Shown: piece by piece, positions 26,342-36,393 of the stretch
How positions within the stretch are numbered: the stretch's first letter is position 1
Layout of the letters: every line of letters starts with the position of its first letter
From: Tatlockia sp.
Lineage (GTDB): Bacteria > Pseudomonadota > Gammaproteobacteria > Legionellales > Legionellaceae
Assembly: GCA_013697725.1 (NCBI GenBank)
Contig: JACCWI010000030.1
Coordinates: 1 to 64,000, forward strand
Direction: 5' to 3'
Length of the DNA stretch: 64,000 bases
Translations under genes and position numbers: made by a program
Notes under the pieces: generated by a model
Told to the model about the DNA's origin: nothing
Database searches by the model: none
Seen by the model: the letters and a program-made list of their open reading frames with translations, nothing else

Positions 26342-28255
26342 TTAAACACGACTTTTAGCAGCAACTTCTTGCTGCAGAAAATCGCAAATTGTATCAATTT
26401 GCATCTGACCGAGATCGGCTCCCTCGCGAGTTCGAACTGAAACTGAGTTTGATTCGACTTCCTTATCACCAATAACTAGCAAATAAGGAACTTTCTGCAA
26501 AGTATGCTCGCGGATTTTAAAGCCAATCTTCTCATTTCTCAAGTCAAAATTTGCTCTAATTCCTAGTTTATGGAAAATATTAGTAATTTTTGATGCAAAA
26601 TCATGCTGTTTGTCGCTAATTGTGAGTACAGAGACCTGAACCGGAGCAAGCCAAAGAGGAAATTTTCCGGCGGTATGCTCAATCAGTATTCCCATAAAAC
26701 GTTCAAAAGTACCAAATATAGCACGATGTATCATCACGGGCATTTGTTTTGAACCATCTTCCGCAACATATTGTGCGCCAAGTCTATCAGGCATGGAAAA
26801 ATCAACTTGAATTGTACCACATTGCCAGATACGACCCAGACAATCAGATAAAGAGCATTCGATCTTTGGTCCATAAAAAGCCCCTTCTCCAGGTGCATCT
26901 ATCCAGCTAATGCCTTTATCCCGCATTGCATCTTTTAAAGCATTTTCAGCTTTGTCCCAGCCCTCATCAGAGCCAACTCGCTTTTCAGGACGTAAAGCCA
27001 AACGATATTTAATTTCTGTGAAACCAAAATCAATATAGGTGGATTGTACTAGTTCGAGGATCTGGGTAACTTCAGACTGGATCTGCTCTTCCGTACAAAA
27101 AATATGGGCATCATCCTGCACAAAATTGCGAACACGTAACAAACCATGCAGGGAGCCAGAAGGTTCACAACGGTGACAATTTCCAAACTCGGAATATCGT
27201 AAGGGCAAGTCCCGATAGGATCTTAAGCCCTGATTATAGACCTGTACATGGCAGGGGCAATTCATCGGTTTTATAGCATAAACACGGTTTTCAGTCTCTG
27301 TAACAAACATTTCTTCACGAAAATTGGCCCAATGACCTGATTTTTCCCATAAAACCTTGTCCGCTAATTGTGGAGTTTTAATTTCTTTATAACCAAAATC
27401 AGCCAAACGACTACGCATATATTGCTCTAATAGCAAGTAGATAATCCAGCCATTGGGATGCCAGAAAACCATACCCGGAGCAATATCCTGGAAATGAAAT
27501 AAATCGAGTGCCTTTCCTAATTTCCGATGATCACGTTTTTCGGCTTCTTCCAGACGATGTAAATAATCTGCTAATGCTTTTTTATCCGCCCAAGCTGTTC
27601 CGTAGATACGTTGCAACATTTCATTACGAGAATCGCCTCGCCAGTAAGCACCGGCTATTTTCGTTAATTTAAAAGCTTTTAAACGTCCTGTGGAGGGTAC
27701 ATGTGGGCCACGACAGAGATCTTCAAAATCACCTTCCTTATATAAACTGAGGGTTTCATCGGCAGGGATATCAGCAATAATTTTAGCTTTATACTCTTCG
27801 CCCATGGCTTTAAAGTGGCTCACTGCCTCATCACGTGACAGTTCACGGCGGGTAACGGGAAGATCAGCCTTAGCAAGTTCATACATTTTCTTTTCAATTT
27901 GTTCTAAATCTTCTGGTGTAAACGCTCTGCCAAGAGCAAAATCATAGTAGAAACCGTCCTCAATAACAGGACCAATGGTAACTTGTGCATTCGGAAACAA
28001 ATTTTTCACAGCATGGGCTAATAAATGCGCGGTTGAATGCCTAATAATCTCAAGACTAGCCTCTTGTTTTTCAGTAATAATTACCAAGTCACAATCCTGA
28101 GTCATAACATGGGAGGTATCAACCAAACGACCATCAACTTGGCCTGCCAAAGCCGCTTTAGCTAAACCAGGACTGATTGTCTGAGCCAGTTCATAAACAG
28201 TTAGGGGATGCTCATAATGTTTAACAGTTCCATCAGGTAATCTAATGCTTGGCAT
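26342..28255 (-). CDS. thrS: Threonyl-tRNA synthetase
   Basis: A 637-residue class II synthetase. Order: TGS domain (1-62), editing SAD domain with [16 protein letters not shown] (about 65-225), catalytic core with the zinc ligand motif [11 protein letters not shown] (Cys near 334), [21 protein letters not shown] (motif 2 region) and [17 protein letters not shown], then the anticodon-binding domain (about 535-637). GGAGTGAGA precedes the ATG. It heads the thrS-infC-rpmI-rplT-pheST-ihfA series. Confidence 0.98.
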   Translation of the reverse strand: MPSIRLPDGTVKHYEHPLTVYELAQTISPGLAKAALAGQVDGRLVDTSHVMTQDCDLVIITEKQEASLEIIRHSTAHLLAHAVKNLFPNAQVTIGPVIEDGFYYDFALGRAFTPEDLEQIEKKMYELAKADLPVTRRELSRDEAVSHFKAMGEEYKAKIIADIPADETLSLYKEGDFEDLCRGPHVPSTGRLKAFKLTKIAGAYWRGDSRNEMLQRIYGTAWADKKALADYLHRLEEAEKRDHRKLGKALDLFHFQDIAPGMVFWHPNGWIIYLLLEQYMRSRLADFGYKEIKTPQLADKVLWEKSGHWANFREEMFVTETENRVYAIKPMNCPCHVQVYNQGLRSYRDLPLRYSEFGNCHRCEPSGSLHGLLRVRNFVQDDAHIFCTEEQIQSEVTQILELVQSTYIDFGFTEIKYRLALRPEKRVGSDEGWDKAENALKDAMRDKGISWIDAPGEGAFYGPKIECSLSDCLGRIWQCGTIQVDFSMPDRLGAQYVAEDGSKQMPVMIHRAIFGTFERFMGILIEHTAGKFPLWLAPVQVSVLTISDKQHDFASKITNIFHKLGIRANFDLRNEKIGFKIREHTLQKVPYLLVIGDKEVESNSVSVRTREGADLGQMQIDTICDFLQQEVAAKSRV

Positions 28256-28276
28256 TGCTTCTCACTCCATCCCTCT

Positions 28277-28302
28277 AAACTGAAAATGTGATATTTCAGT
28301 TT
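28277..28302 (-). promoter_or_regulatory. Stem-loop in the thrS 5' leader
   Basis: AAACTGAAA and TTTCAGTTT form a perfect nine-base-pair stem with an eight-base loop, 21 bases before the thrS ATG and just upstream of its ribosome site. ThrRS of E. coli represses its own mRNA through such leader structures. The loop here does not obviously mimic a Thr anticodon, so the role is open. Confidence 0.35.
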
Positions 28303-28348
28303 AATTTTGTGTTGTTTTGTTTAAAGAAAGTAGTCCTGACTAATCTTA

Positions 28349-28376
28349 GAAAAAAAAACCCTGCCACAGCAGGGTT
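28349..28376 (-). terminator. Rho-independent terminator of tRNA-Val
   Basis: On the minus strand AACCCTGC-TGTG-GCAGGGTT forms a perfect eight-base-pair stem followed by eight T residues, starting five bases after the tRNA. Confidence 0.9.
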
Positions 28377-28380
28377 AGTT

Positions 28381-28455
28381 TGGTAGGCACGAGTGGGATC
28401 GAACCACCGACCACCACCATGTCAAGGTGGTGCTCTACCACTGAGCTACGTGCCT
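28381..28455 (-). tRNA. tRNA-Val (anticodon GAC)
   Basis: All arms fold: acceptor AGGCACG/CGTGCCT, D stem GCTC/GAGC, anticodon stem CCACC/GGTGG around the loop TTGACAT with anticodon GAC, and T stem GGTGG/CCACT with loop TTCGATC. Discriminator A and an encoded CCA end complete the 75-nucleotide gene. It is transcribed alone between its own promoter and terminator. Confidence 0.97.
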
Positions 28456-28796
28456 ATAAATCGTGCATACAGCATAACTGATGACGATTATATAAAAGGT
28501 AGGGATACAAAGCAATAATTATATTTTTCTGGACTTAAGATTCGCCAGCTAAGGAAGGCTTGAATCGATTAAACTAAATTCAAGCCACAAATTATTGCGA
28601 GGTTAATGCTATGGTAAACCACTATTTCCTCGTGAAGACTGCTTGACTTATTTCCATAGCGTCGCACAGTTTACTGATTGGACTTTCGAAGCCTAGGCTT
28701 CAATTAAATTATGTCAGAATAAATTTTATTGTCAACTTTAAATTTCTATTCGCAACTTAAAGTTTCTCAAGGTTAATTTGCTCAAGCCCTAACACT
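28456..28796. other. 341-base intergenic region with clustered inverted repeats
   Basis: Besides the tRNA promoter it holds GGCTTGAAT (557-565) / ATTCAAGCC (578-586), CGAGG (598-602) / CCTCG (628-632), GCTATGG (608-614) / CCATAGC (654-660), and the perfect 14-base palindrome GAAGCCTAGGCTTC (688-701). No open frame of note crosses it. It may encode a small RNA or operators for the regulator gene that follows. Confidence 0.4.
28487..28515 (-). promoter_or_regulatory. Promoter of tRNA-Val
   Basis: The minus strand has TTGCTT (515-510), a 17-base spacer and a consensus TATAAT (492-487), placing a start site about 25 bases before the tRNA. Confidence 0.7.
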
Positions 28797-29318
28797 TTGA
28801 TACCATTGGATACTCTTAATGATCTATATGCATCTATGGAAAAAGTTGACTTAACTAAACAGTTTGCTTACCGTTTACGTGATGCGATGATTGCAGCAGG
28901 CTTTAATTCGCAACGCTCGATTACAGGCATTAATATTCATAAGCTCGTTGAAATAACAGGCTATTCTATTCAGATTTGTAGAAAATATCTGCGCGGTGAA
29001 GCGATACCAGAACCGGTTAAATTAGTAGAAATTGCATCGCAACTGCAAGTTTCGCCAGGATGGTTATTATTCGGGGATAGCCATGATGACAGTTCTGTTA
29101 CCCGCGATAAAGTTATCATCAGTAAAAAATTGCTGCACTATATTCTCAATCAAGCAGGGAGCCTATATAATAGACCTCATCTGGCCCATGATGTCCCTGA
29201 TTTTCTTTTAGAACTTATCAATGATGTCAGCCAAATTAATGCCAGTGAAGAGCAGTCGCAAAAAATAATTGACTTGGCGCTATCGTCAATTAAACATTTT
29301 AGTCACGACCTTAGATAG
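28797..29318 (+). CDS. HTH-domain transcriptional regulator
   Basis: A protein of 160 to 173 residues with a Cro/CI-like helix-turn-helix at about residues 22-90 (LTKQFAYRLRDAMIAAG, INIHKLVEITGYSIQICRKYLRGEAIPEP, LVEIASQLQVSPGWLLFGD). The C-terminal half is helical with no recognised ligand domain. The GEAIPEPxKLxEIAxxLxVSxxWLLFG pattern is typical of phage-repressor-like regulators. Start is uncertain: TTG at 28797 or ATG at 28836; neither has a strong ribosome site. It leads a plus-strand trio with an unknown protein and a transporter, which it may control. Confidence 0.82.
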   Translation: MIPLDTLNDLYASMEKVDLTKQFAYRLRDAMIAAGFNSQRSITGINIHKLVEITGYSIQICRKYLRGEAIPEPVKLVEIASQLQVSPGWLLFGDSHDDSSVTRDKVIISKKLLHYILNQAGSLYNRPHLAHDVPDFLLELINDVSQINASEEQSQKIIDLALSSIKHFSHDLR

Positions 29319-29351
29319 TTAAAGCAAGATTTTTACAAATGGAATGGTTGT

Positions 29352-29900
29352 ATGGAAATAGCACCCCACCCGCAATTACTGGAAGCACTTTTTGTTTTTA
29401 GACCTCGAGTCTCTACTATTTTCAGAGATGTTTTGGGTATTCATGAAATTCATCATATTGCCATTACCCAAATCACTTCAGCACAGCAAATTCTGACCTT
29501 CTCTTCCACACCAGCCATGGAATTTAATTTATTTAATAGTAATCTTTGGCGTTACGATAAATCATATCATCCCGATTGGTTTAGAAAATGCAGTCAATCA
29601 GATTGGCAATCTTTGTATACTAATTCGCGCTATGATGAGCTTTACTATTTGAAACAGGTTAAACATCATTATCCGCTTGGCTATAGCTTAGCTGCCCAAC
29701 TCGAGGAAAATTTTTTTATCTATTCCTTTGCGAGCCATCATGCCTGTGAACAGACGCGGGAACTTTTTTCTCATCGCTATGACGATTTTTATAAAATTGG
29801 GCAATATTGTAGCAAGATGCTAAATCAACATTTCCAATATTACGCTGATTTGCCCCCTTCTTTATCACAACAACAGGTTCAATATGAAGCATCAGACTAA
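29352..29900 (+). CDS. Protein of unknown function preceding an MFS transporter
   Basis: 182 residues, soluble, rich in aromatic residues and His (HEIHHIAIT, WFRKCSQSDWQSLY, YYLKQVKHHYPLGYSLAAQL). I do not recognise the family. The pattern of Trp/Tyr residues followed by a YPLGYSL segment recalls small-ligand sensing domains such as the N-terminal part of LuxR proteins, but there is no DNA-binding domain. It overlaps the transporter start by 17 bases and follows the regulator by 33, so the three are probably one unit. Confidence 0.7.
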   Translation: MEIAPHPQLLEALFVFRPRVSTIFRDVLGIHEIHHIAITQITSAQQILTFSSTPAMEFNLFNSNLWRYDKSYHPDWFRKCSQSDWQSLYTNSRYDELYYLKQVKHHYPLGYSLAAQLEENFFIYSFASHHACEQTRELFSHRYDDFYKIGQYCSKMLNQHFQYYADLPPSLSQQQVQYEASD

Positions 29901-31224
29901 AATTATCTTAGGCGGTTTTATGGGTAACGTCGTCGAAGCCTATGATATCTCTATCTGCTATTTTCTTTCTACAGAACTGTCACGAGTAATTTTTGGCAAT
30001 CAGCAAGGCAACCCCTCAGTTGTATTCGCACTGATTTTTCTTGCTTATCTGGCAAAACCCATAGGAGCTTTTGCTCTTGGTCTTTTTTCTGATCTTTATG
30101 GACGAAAGAATGTGCTCATGATTTCTATTCTCATCATGGGATTATCAACAGCGTTGATTGGCTTGATCCCAAGTTATCAGCGTATTGGTCTATATGCTGC
30201 AGGTTTATTACTCATTTTTCGCACCATTCAAAGCATGGCTTTGGGCTCTGAATTTTTAAATTCTGCGTCTTTTTTAGTAGAGAGCGGTAGTGATGAGCAG
30301 CGGGGTTTTCGTGGATGTTGGTCATCGGTAGGCGTTAAAGCCGGGTATTTGCTGGCCTGTATTATAGTGGAGGTGATTCACACGCACGCAACCTCGATTG
30401 CAGAACAAGACTGGTTATGGCGAATTCCTTTTTTACTTGCTTTGTTGACGACCATAGTTGGTGTTCTAATTCGCTATAAAATGCCAGAAAGTTTAGGCTA
30501 TGTTGTTTATTATGCAGAGCATGCTAAACCAACAACCCGGACCATTTACAAACAGGCTAAAATTTTTGTTAAATCTAATCCGTTTTTATTTAATTATGCC
30601 TTTTTTGCCAGTTTTTTATCGGTAGCTACCGGATTTTTTTATTATTTATATATCCCTTTGCACGCCATTCAATATTCGCATCTTCCCCGTTCATTTATTA
30701 TGACTTCAACTACTTTATCCCTTGCTTTTGTAACGGTATTAATTCCTATATTTGGCTGGTTTTCGGATAAATGTGATCGCTTGCAAATGCTAGCTTTGGC
30801 AACTGCTAGCCTTCTGGTTCTATCCTATCCCTTTATGCATGCTGTTAACTTTGGGAATGCCAGTTATTTTCTGGTGATGCAGCTTGTGATTTCTATACCT
30901 TGCGCTTGTTATTACAGTGTTTCATCGGTGCTGCTGACCGAGCTATTTCCATTACAAATACGATGTACAGCCTTATCCATTGTTTTTTCTATTGCGGCAA
31001 GCCTTGCTTCTGGGCTTCCGCCTCTTTTATCTGATTATTTAGCACGTAAGACTCAGTTGCCCTCCTCGCCCTGCTTAATAATGATTGTGTTGGCCTGTAT
31101 AGTGCTGACTAATATCAGATTTTTAGCTCAACGCTATCGTTTAAGTGCTAACCAATATCGAGTAATGACTATTAATGATACGGAACTGGTTTCAATCCAT
31201 TACCAAAAACCAATTTTGAATTAA
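29884..31224 (+). CDS. MFS transporter, metabolite:proton symporter (ProP-like) family
   Basis: A 446-residue protein with about twelve membrane segments. The N-terminal GGFMGNVVEAYDISICYFL and the loop 2-3 motif GLFSDLYGRKNVLM (GxxxDxxGRR type) place it in the MFS, closest to the MHS branch of proline/betaine, citrate and shikimate symporters. The second half repeats a related motif (PIFGWFSDKCDRLQML). Many amino-acid transporters of this superfamily (Pht) matter for intracellular Legionella, but the substrate cannot be read from sequence. Ribosome site AGGTT. Confidence 0.87.
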   Translation: MKHQTKIILGGFMGNVVEAYDISICYFLSTELSRVIFGNQQGNPSVVFALIFLAYLAKPIGAFALGLFSDLYGRKNVLMISILIMGLSTALIGLIPSYQRIGLYAAGLLLIFRTIQSMALGSEFLNSASFLVESGSDEQRGFRGCWSSVGVKAGYLLACIIVEVIHTHATSIAEQDWLWRIPFLLALLTTIVGVLIRYKMPESLGYVVYYAEHAKPTTRTIYKQAKIFVKSNPFLFNYAFFASFLSVATGFFYYLYIPLHAIQYSHLPRSFIMTSTTLSLAFVTVLIPIFGWFSDKCDRLQMLALATASLLVLSYPFMHAVNFGNASYFLVMQLVISIPCACYYSVSSVLLTELFPLQIRCTALSIVFSIAASLASGLPPLLSDYLARKTQLPSSPCLIMIVLACIVLTNIRFLAQRYRLSANQYRVMTINDTELVSIHYQKPILN

Positions 31225-31337
31225 AGAGCGTTAAGAAAATATCACTAGAACGAAAGACTTGGCGATTCTATGAGGAGCTAGCTCAGCGTTATGCTATCAA
31301 CCCCAAATTACTTAAACCTCTCACATCCAATACCTAA
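31221..31337 (+). pseudogene. Possible coding remnant after the MFS gene
   Basis: A frame without a start codon, beginning at the transporter stop, reads LKSVKKISLERKTWRFYEEL then AQRYAINPKLLKPL and ends at TAA 31335-31337. The basic, helical composition (WRFYEELAQRYAINPK) looks like the beginning of a transposase-type helix-turn-helix. It is too short to assign and may be chance. Confidence 0.25.
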
Positions 31338-31411
31338 TGTCTGATGTTGAAAGGAGATAAAACGGGGTTAGAATAGAGAAAGAGTAAATTAACCTAACGC
31401 CTGAGTCACTA

Positions 31412-31624
31412 TTAGACTGTTAAGGTTTCTTTCTTGGAATCAGGGATGTAGGATTGTGCGCGACTATGACGGTCAAGCATATGACAGTAATTATGACGCT
31501 TAACAGGATCTTTTTCCTTTGCGCACTGTTCTTGGTAAGTCTCAAATGGATTTGAGTTAGATATATTATTAGCAAACGATAGAACAGGAACTAATAAACC
31601 AATTATTAAAGCTAATTTTTTCAT
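31412..31624 (-). CDS. Small exported protein of unknown function
   Basis: 70 residues with a clear signal peptide (MKKLALIIGLLVPVLSFA, cleavage near residue 18) and ribosome site AGAGAG. The mature 52 residues are hydrophilic with two Cys (YQEQCAKEKDP, HNYCHML) that could form a disulfide. No family recognised. Confidence 0.7.
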   Translation of the reverse strand: MKKLALIIGLLVPVLSFANNISNSNPFETYQEQCAKEKDPVKRHNYCHMLDRHSRAQSYIPDSKKETLTV

Positions 31625-31787
31625 AAAGACTCTCTATTGTTTAGTTAAATCTTTGGCATAGAAAGAGAAATTAAATTTTAATCTTCTTCAAATGCATATA
31701 GCAAGTGGTAGATAATAACACAATTTTATGATTTGCCCAAACTTGTCTTAAGATAACTTCAGAAGGATATCTAACAATTAAGCTGCT

Positions 31788-33266
31788 TCAAGCTTGGCAT
31801 GCTAAATCTTTTTTATTTAGAATATTTCTTTTTTTTGCGAAAAAATATAACAATAATCCTGTAACCATGATTAGGAAAAAATGGATTAAGTACATCATTT
31901 GAGATACCCAAGGGCCAAAGTTCATAAAATACCATTGCATAGGAAATTCCAGGGTAATTTGAGGTGGATTCATAGCTAATGAAAGCCATTCACCGTGATT
32001 TATGGGCAGCCAACACTTTGAAACAATGAGACTAAGAAATGCAAAAAATAAGGTAAAGTCCCAAGTTAAGGCTTTTTTATTTAATATTTCTGCAGTTAAA
32101 AATACCACCATCGGTAGAAAGTTAATGAGTTGCCTTGACTCTGATCCAATGGATAATATTAGATATATTCCAGTAACAATAAATAGACCCGCTCCCTTTT
32201 GACTGAGATACTCAACAACTTCTCTCCAAAAATAAAGGAATAATAAAATAATTGGACCATAGTACATAAAGTGGCTAATAATAAAATTGAAGGGATAAGC
32301 TAAGGCTTGGTTTGAAATATTTGTAAGGTATTCAATAAACGTAAGTACGCTAATTCTATCATTAGAAATCTGTTTTATTATGATTGAGATCATAATAAAT
32401 ATCAGAAAACAAAATAAGATTCTAATTGGGTTTTTTATAAAAGCGGTTAAGGCTCCCCAATAAAACTCTGTCATTGGTCTTAGAGCAAAAAAAACATACA
32501 AGAACAGACTTAAAATACTTAAAAAAAGCATAGGTGATGAGTAATTAGAACCTACAGCGCTTGCTCCATATACAAAGTGCAATAAAAGACTAATGATAAC
32601 TATTGTTATTGCCTGTAGCAATGTAGCAAACATTGGAAAGGAACTTGAAAATTTTACTATTTTAGTTTTATTTTTTTTACAGGGAAGAATAAAAAGTATA
32701 AATCCCATGCAAAGTAAAGTGGGAAAGGTAAACGCTCCTACAATACTTGCTGCAACTAACCACTTATCCTTTTCATTAACATAGCAATATAGCATTAACA
32801 ATCCCAATGTAAAGGCAGTAGTATCAGTTAATGTTGGATAATAAAAGCTCATTTTTAAATTTGCAAAATTTAGAAATAACCCTGAAAAACTTATAATTTT
32901 TACGTATATATTCCAATTAAGCTTTTTTGCTAATTTTAACCAGATTAATAGTGAGCCCGCTAACATACAGGCATTAAGTATTGAAAATAGTAATGGAGCA
33001 TTTTGTACATTCACTGAAAAATGAAAAACTTTTGAGGCTAGATATATTAAGGAGGATGGGGCTATTCGCTGTATTAAATAAGAAGCTGTTTCATGATTAA
33101 GTATAATTTTATCCATACTCTGAGCAAATCGCGTATAGGTAACTCCATCAAACCCAAGACCACTCCCAGCAGGTATATGTTCTCCTAACAAAATACTGAA
33201 TAGTATCCAAACAAAAAACAAAAAAATAAGTAAAATACTATAAAGCGATTTTTTTTTACATAGCAT
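31788..33266 (-). CDS. Polytopic membrane protein, possible GT-C-like glycosyltransferase
   Basis: 492 residues with about eleven to twelve membrane segments and almost no soluble domain. The first periplasmic loop (HIPAGSGLGFDGVTYTRFAQSM) carries an acidic residue in the region where GT-C enzymes have their catalytic Asp/Glu. No other signature is visible, so the assignment rests on topology and on being the last gene of the glycan operon, 41 bases after the acyltransferase. It could also be a polymerase-like or transport protein. AAAGGT precedes the start. Confidence 0.65.
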   Translation of the reverse strand: MLCKKKSLYSILLIFLFFVWILFSILLGEHIPAGSGLGFDGVTYTRFAQSMDKIILNHETASYLIQRIAPSSLIYLASKVFHFSVNVQNAPLLFSILNACMLAGSLLIWLKLAKKLNWNIYVKIISFSGLFLNFANLKMSFYYPTLTDTTAFTLGLLMLYCYVNEKDKWLVAASIVGAFTFPTLLCMGFILFILPCKKNKTKIVKFSSSFPMFATLLQAITIVIISLLLHFVYGASAVGSNYSSPMLFLSILSLFLYVFFALRPMTEFYWGALTAFIKNPIRILFCFLIFIMISIIIKQISNDRISVLTFIEYLTNISNQALAYPFNFIISHFMYYGPIILLFLYFWREVVEYLSQKGAGLFIVTGIYLILSIGSESRQLINFLPMVVFLTAEILNKKALTWDFTLFFAFLSLIVSKCWLPINHGEWLSLAMNPPQITLEFPMQWYFMNFGPWVSQMMYLIHFFLIMVTGLLLYFFAKKRNILNKKDLACQA

Positions 33267-33307
33267 TCTAATTACCTTTCAGTCTTACCAGATTATAAAT
33301 TTGAACT

Positions 33308-34360
33308 CTAATAAGTATCCGCCACTAATTTAAGAGCTCGGGCGTTATGTCTTATATATTTTATTAGTTGATTACCTAGACGAACCCCAGGCTTCTCAAT
33401 TAACTTCACAGCCAAGGCACTTATAGTAAATAACATTATCAATGCGTACCTATTGTGATGAAAGATTCCATCGGCAAAGGACCATTGCTTAATATAATCA
33501 AAAAGCCAATTATGAAATAAATATACAGGATAAGTCAGTTCCGAAAGAAAAAGAATTAGACCATTAAAGTACAATCGTTCTCTTAAAGACCAAAGAGCAA
33601 CAAATAATAGAAAAGCTAAACCTGCAAAATGAACTGTGCGCCAAGCGGGTAGAATAGTATCGATAAGAATCCAATGTTGGATAAATACAAAACTGACGAA
33701 AACACCTAGCATTGCTAATGGAATTTTTTTATTTTCATATAACCAAAAAAATACGCCTACAAATAAAAATGGTCCATATATATTTAAATAACCGTGATTT
33801 GGGAATAATTCGCCCGGTAGCTGGGGGCTAAATCTCAACAAAAGGGTTATTAGCGTTAAAATCAACGCCAGTACATATTCTTTTGTACCAACCAGACTTA
33901 AAGAACGTAATATAAACATTAGACCATAAAATAAAATTTCGACCCTCAATGTCCATTCCACTCCGTTTAAAGTGTAGGGGGTGTCAAAAAAATCGCCTAT
34001 TAAAAGTAATTGCGGAATTAAAACATGAGCTGTCATTGGTATATGTAAGAGTTTATATTGTAATAAAACCGCGCAAATATAGAGAGGATAAATTCTAAAT
34101 ACCCTTTTAAAAAAAAAGGTAAGTGGCTCTTCATTTTGCAAAACATGTGTGATTACATAACCAGAAACTAAGAAGAAAACAACTACACCTGCACCACCCG
34201 CAAAACAAAAAGGCAAGAATAATTTGACAACAAATTTTAATGAATCGTGGACTGATTCATCTTGAGAAAGCGTGAATAGTGTGGCGTAAAATTTATGCCC
34301 TATCAGAACGCTTGTGAAAGAAAAAATTCTTAGCCAATCAAGAAAAACTATCCGTTTCAT
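33308..34360 (-). CDS. Acyltransferase 3 family membrane protein (O-acyltransferase)
   Basis: 350 residues with about ten membrane segments. The family signatures are at the N-terminus: FLDWLRIFSFTSVLIGHKFY with the catalytic His, and VVFFLVSGYVITH. Members (OafA, NodX, Lag-1 relatives) transfer acetyl or other acyl groups to surface sugars. In Legionella such a gene (lag-1) O-acetylates the LPS; this gene is not necessarily its orthologue. Location 75 bases after rmlA suggests the acceptor is the sugar made by this operon. Ribosome site GAGGGTAAG. Confidence 0.88.
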   Translation of the reverse strand: MKRIVFLDWLRIFSFTSVLIGHKFYATLFTLSQDESVHDSLKFVVKLFLPFCFAGGAGVVVFFLVSGYVITHVLQNEEPLTFFFKRVFRIYPLYICAVLLQYKLLHIPMTAHVLIPQLLLIGDFFDTPYTLNGVEWTLRVEILFYGLMFILRSLSLVGTKEYVLALILTLITLLLRFSPQLPGELFPNHGYLNIYGPFLFVGVFFWLYENKKIPLAMLGVFVSFVFIQHWILIDTILPAWRTVHFAGLAFLLFVALWSLRERLYFNGLILFLSELTYPVYLFHNWLFDYIKQWSFADGIFHHNRYALIMLFTISALAVKLIEKPGVRLGNQLIKYIRHNARALKLVADTY

Positions 34361-34435
34361 TCTTACCCTCTTGTAATTTATGATGCTTATCTGGATGTTA
34401 AATTGTCAAAGCAATCACTCTGCTCTGCACTGAAT

Positions 34436-35323
34436 TTATTGAGATTTAAATTTTGTATCCTCTAATAAATTCAGTAAATATTGTCCATAAGGTAATTTAT
34501 TCAATTGCAGACCATGATGTTCCAATTGTTCGCTGCTAATCCATTCTTGCCGCCAGGCAATTTCTTCAGGACAGGCAACCTTAAATCCTTGACGACGCTC
34601 AAGAGTCGAAATAAAATGCGATGCTTCTAGCATTGATTCATGAGTTCCGGTATCTAGCCAAGCATAGCCTCGTCCCATTATTTGTACATTTAGCATATTA
34701 GCTTCTAAATAAATTCGATTTACATCAGTAATTTCTAACTCGCCTCTAGTGGATTTTTTTACCGATTTGGCTATCCCAATTACATCCGCATCATAAAAAT
34801 ACAAGCCGGTAATTGCATAACGCGATTTAGGAGCTTGTGGTTTTTCTTCAATGCTGATTACCTTCCCCCTTGAATCAAACTGCACCACTCCGTAACGTTC
34901 TGGATCTTGCACTGGGTAAGCAAAGATTGTTGCACCTTGTTGCTCTACACCTTGTTGAAGTAGGGAGGTTAAATTATGCCCATAAAAAATATTATCACCT
35001 AAAATTAAAACCGAAGGGCAACCGTCTAAGAAATTCTCACCAACTATAAAAGCCTGAGCGATACCTTCCGGATTTTCTTGTACGGCATAATCTAAATTTA
35101 ATCCCCATTGCGAGCCATCTCCTAGCAAATTTTCGAAATGAGGCAAGTCTCTAGGGGTAGAAATAATTAAAATATCCTGAATACCAGCAAGCATTAGGGT
35201 AGTTAAAGGATAATACACCATGGGTTTGTCGAAAACAGGTAATAGTTGTTTTGAAATAACACTGGTTGCAGGATAAAGTCTACTGCCTGAGCCACCTGCT
35301 AAAATTATACCTTTTCGTTTCAT
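34436..35323 (-). CDS. rmlA: Glucose-1-phosphate thymidylyltransferase RmlA
   Basis: A 295-residue enzyme that makes dTDP-glucose from dTTP and glucose-1-phosphate. The nucleotide-binding [40 protein letters not shown] and [15 protein letters not shown] are all characteristic. It overlaps rmlB by four bases (ATGA). No rmlC or rmlD lies in the window, so the dTDP-sugar is diverted away from rhamnose here, towards the 3-amino sugar predicted from the upstream genes. Confidence 0.96.
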   Translation of the reverse strand: MKRKGIILAGGSGSRLYPATSVISKQLLPVFDKPMVYYPLTTLMLAGIQDILIISTPRDLPHFENLLGDGSQWGLNLDYAVQENPEGIAQAFIVGENFLDGCPSVLILGDNIFYGHNLTSLLQQGVEQQGATIFAYPVQDPERYGVVQFDSRGKVISIEEKPQAPKSRYAITGLYFYDADVIGIAKSVKKSTRGELEITDVNRIYLEANMLNVQIMGRGYAWLDTGTHESMLEASHFISTLERRQGFKVACPEEIAWRQEWISSEQLEHHGLQLNKLPYGQYLLNLLEDTKFKSQ

Positions 35324-36393
35324 TGTCTAACTCCTATAACATTTTCATATTGCTTGGAAATCCAATCTCGGTAAGAGCCCGTCTTTACATCGGTTAACCA
35401 TTGTTGATTTTCTAAATACCAAATTATTGTTTTTTGCATACCTGTTTCAAAATTTTCTAATGGCTGCCAACCTAAGTCTTGTTTAATTTTTCTAGCATCA
35501 ATTGCATATCGTAAATCATGGCCTGGACGATCTTTGACAAATTGAATAAGTCGAGAATAAGATCCTGATGAATCAGGACATAGCTCATCGAGTAGCTGGC
35601 ATATCGTAGTTACAATTTGCAAATTTGTTTTTTCATTATCACCACCAATATTATAAGTAGAACCCACCTTTCCATGATTTAGTACATCTACTATTGCGCG
35701 GCAATGGTCGCTTACGTATAACCAATCACGTATATTTTGTCCATCGCCATACAAGGGTAAGGGATTTCCCGCTAAAGCATTGGAAATAATAAGAGGTATC
35801 AATTTTTCTGGAAATTGATAAGGGCCGTAATTGTTAGAACAATGAGTTGTCAAAACAGGTAAGCCGTAGGTATGATACCAAGCTCTTACCAAATGATCAC
35901 TGGCCGCTTTAGAAGCTGAATAAGGACTATTTGGTGCATAAGGTGATTGTTCAGTGAAGGGACTTTCACTTAATTTTAGTGACCCAAAGACTTCATCAGT
36001 AGACACATGTAGGAATCTAAATTTACGTTTTTCTTCTTGATTAAGAGATTCCCAATAAAGCCTACTTGCTTCGAGCAAAATAAATGTACCCTCAACATTG
36101 GTTTTTAAAAAATTCTCGGGATGATGGATAGAGCGATCTACGTGGGTTTCTGCAGCAAAATTTATAATAGCTCGCGGTTTATATTGATTAACTAAAGATT
36201 CAATCAATGATTTATCCAATATATCGCCCTGCACAACAATATGACGTTTATCTCCTATTAAAGATGCAAGATTTTGTGGATTCCCGGCGTAGGTTAATAA
36301 ATCCAAATTAATAACAGGTTCACTTTCTCTTTTAAACCAGTCTAAAACAAAATTCGAGCCTATAAAGCCAAAACCACCTGTAACTAATATCAT
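35320..36393 (-). CDS. rmlB: dTDP-glucose 4,6-dehydratase RmlB
   Basis: A 357-residue short-chain dehydrogenase-type enzyme that converts dTDP-glucose to dTDP-4-keto-6-deoxyglucose. The NAD site is [12 protein letters not shown]; the active-site segment is [11 protein letters not shown] (Asp-Glu pair) with [12 protein letters not shown] (catalytic Tyr/Lys). Its product is the substrate for the ketoisomerase domain encoded upstream. It overlaps the preceding membrane-protein gene by four bases. Confidence 0.97.
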   Translation of the reverse strand: MILVTGGFGFIGSNFVLDWFKRESEPVINLDLLTYAGNPQNLASLIGDKRHIVVQGDILDKSLIESLVNQYKPRAIINFAAETHVDRSIHHPENFLKTNVEGTFILLEASRLYWESLNQEEKRKFRFLHVSTDEVFGSLKLSESPFTEQSPYAPNSPYSASKAASDHLVRAWYHTYGLPVLTTHCSNNYGPYQFPEKLIPLIISNALAGNPLPLYGDGQNIRDWLYVSDHCRAIVDVLNHGKVGSTYNIGGDNEKTNLQIVTTICQLLDELCPDSSGSYSRLIQFVKDRPGHDLRYAIDARKIKQDLGWQPLENFETGMQKTIIWYLENQQWLTDVKTGSYRDWISKQYENVIGVRQ

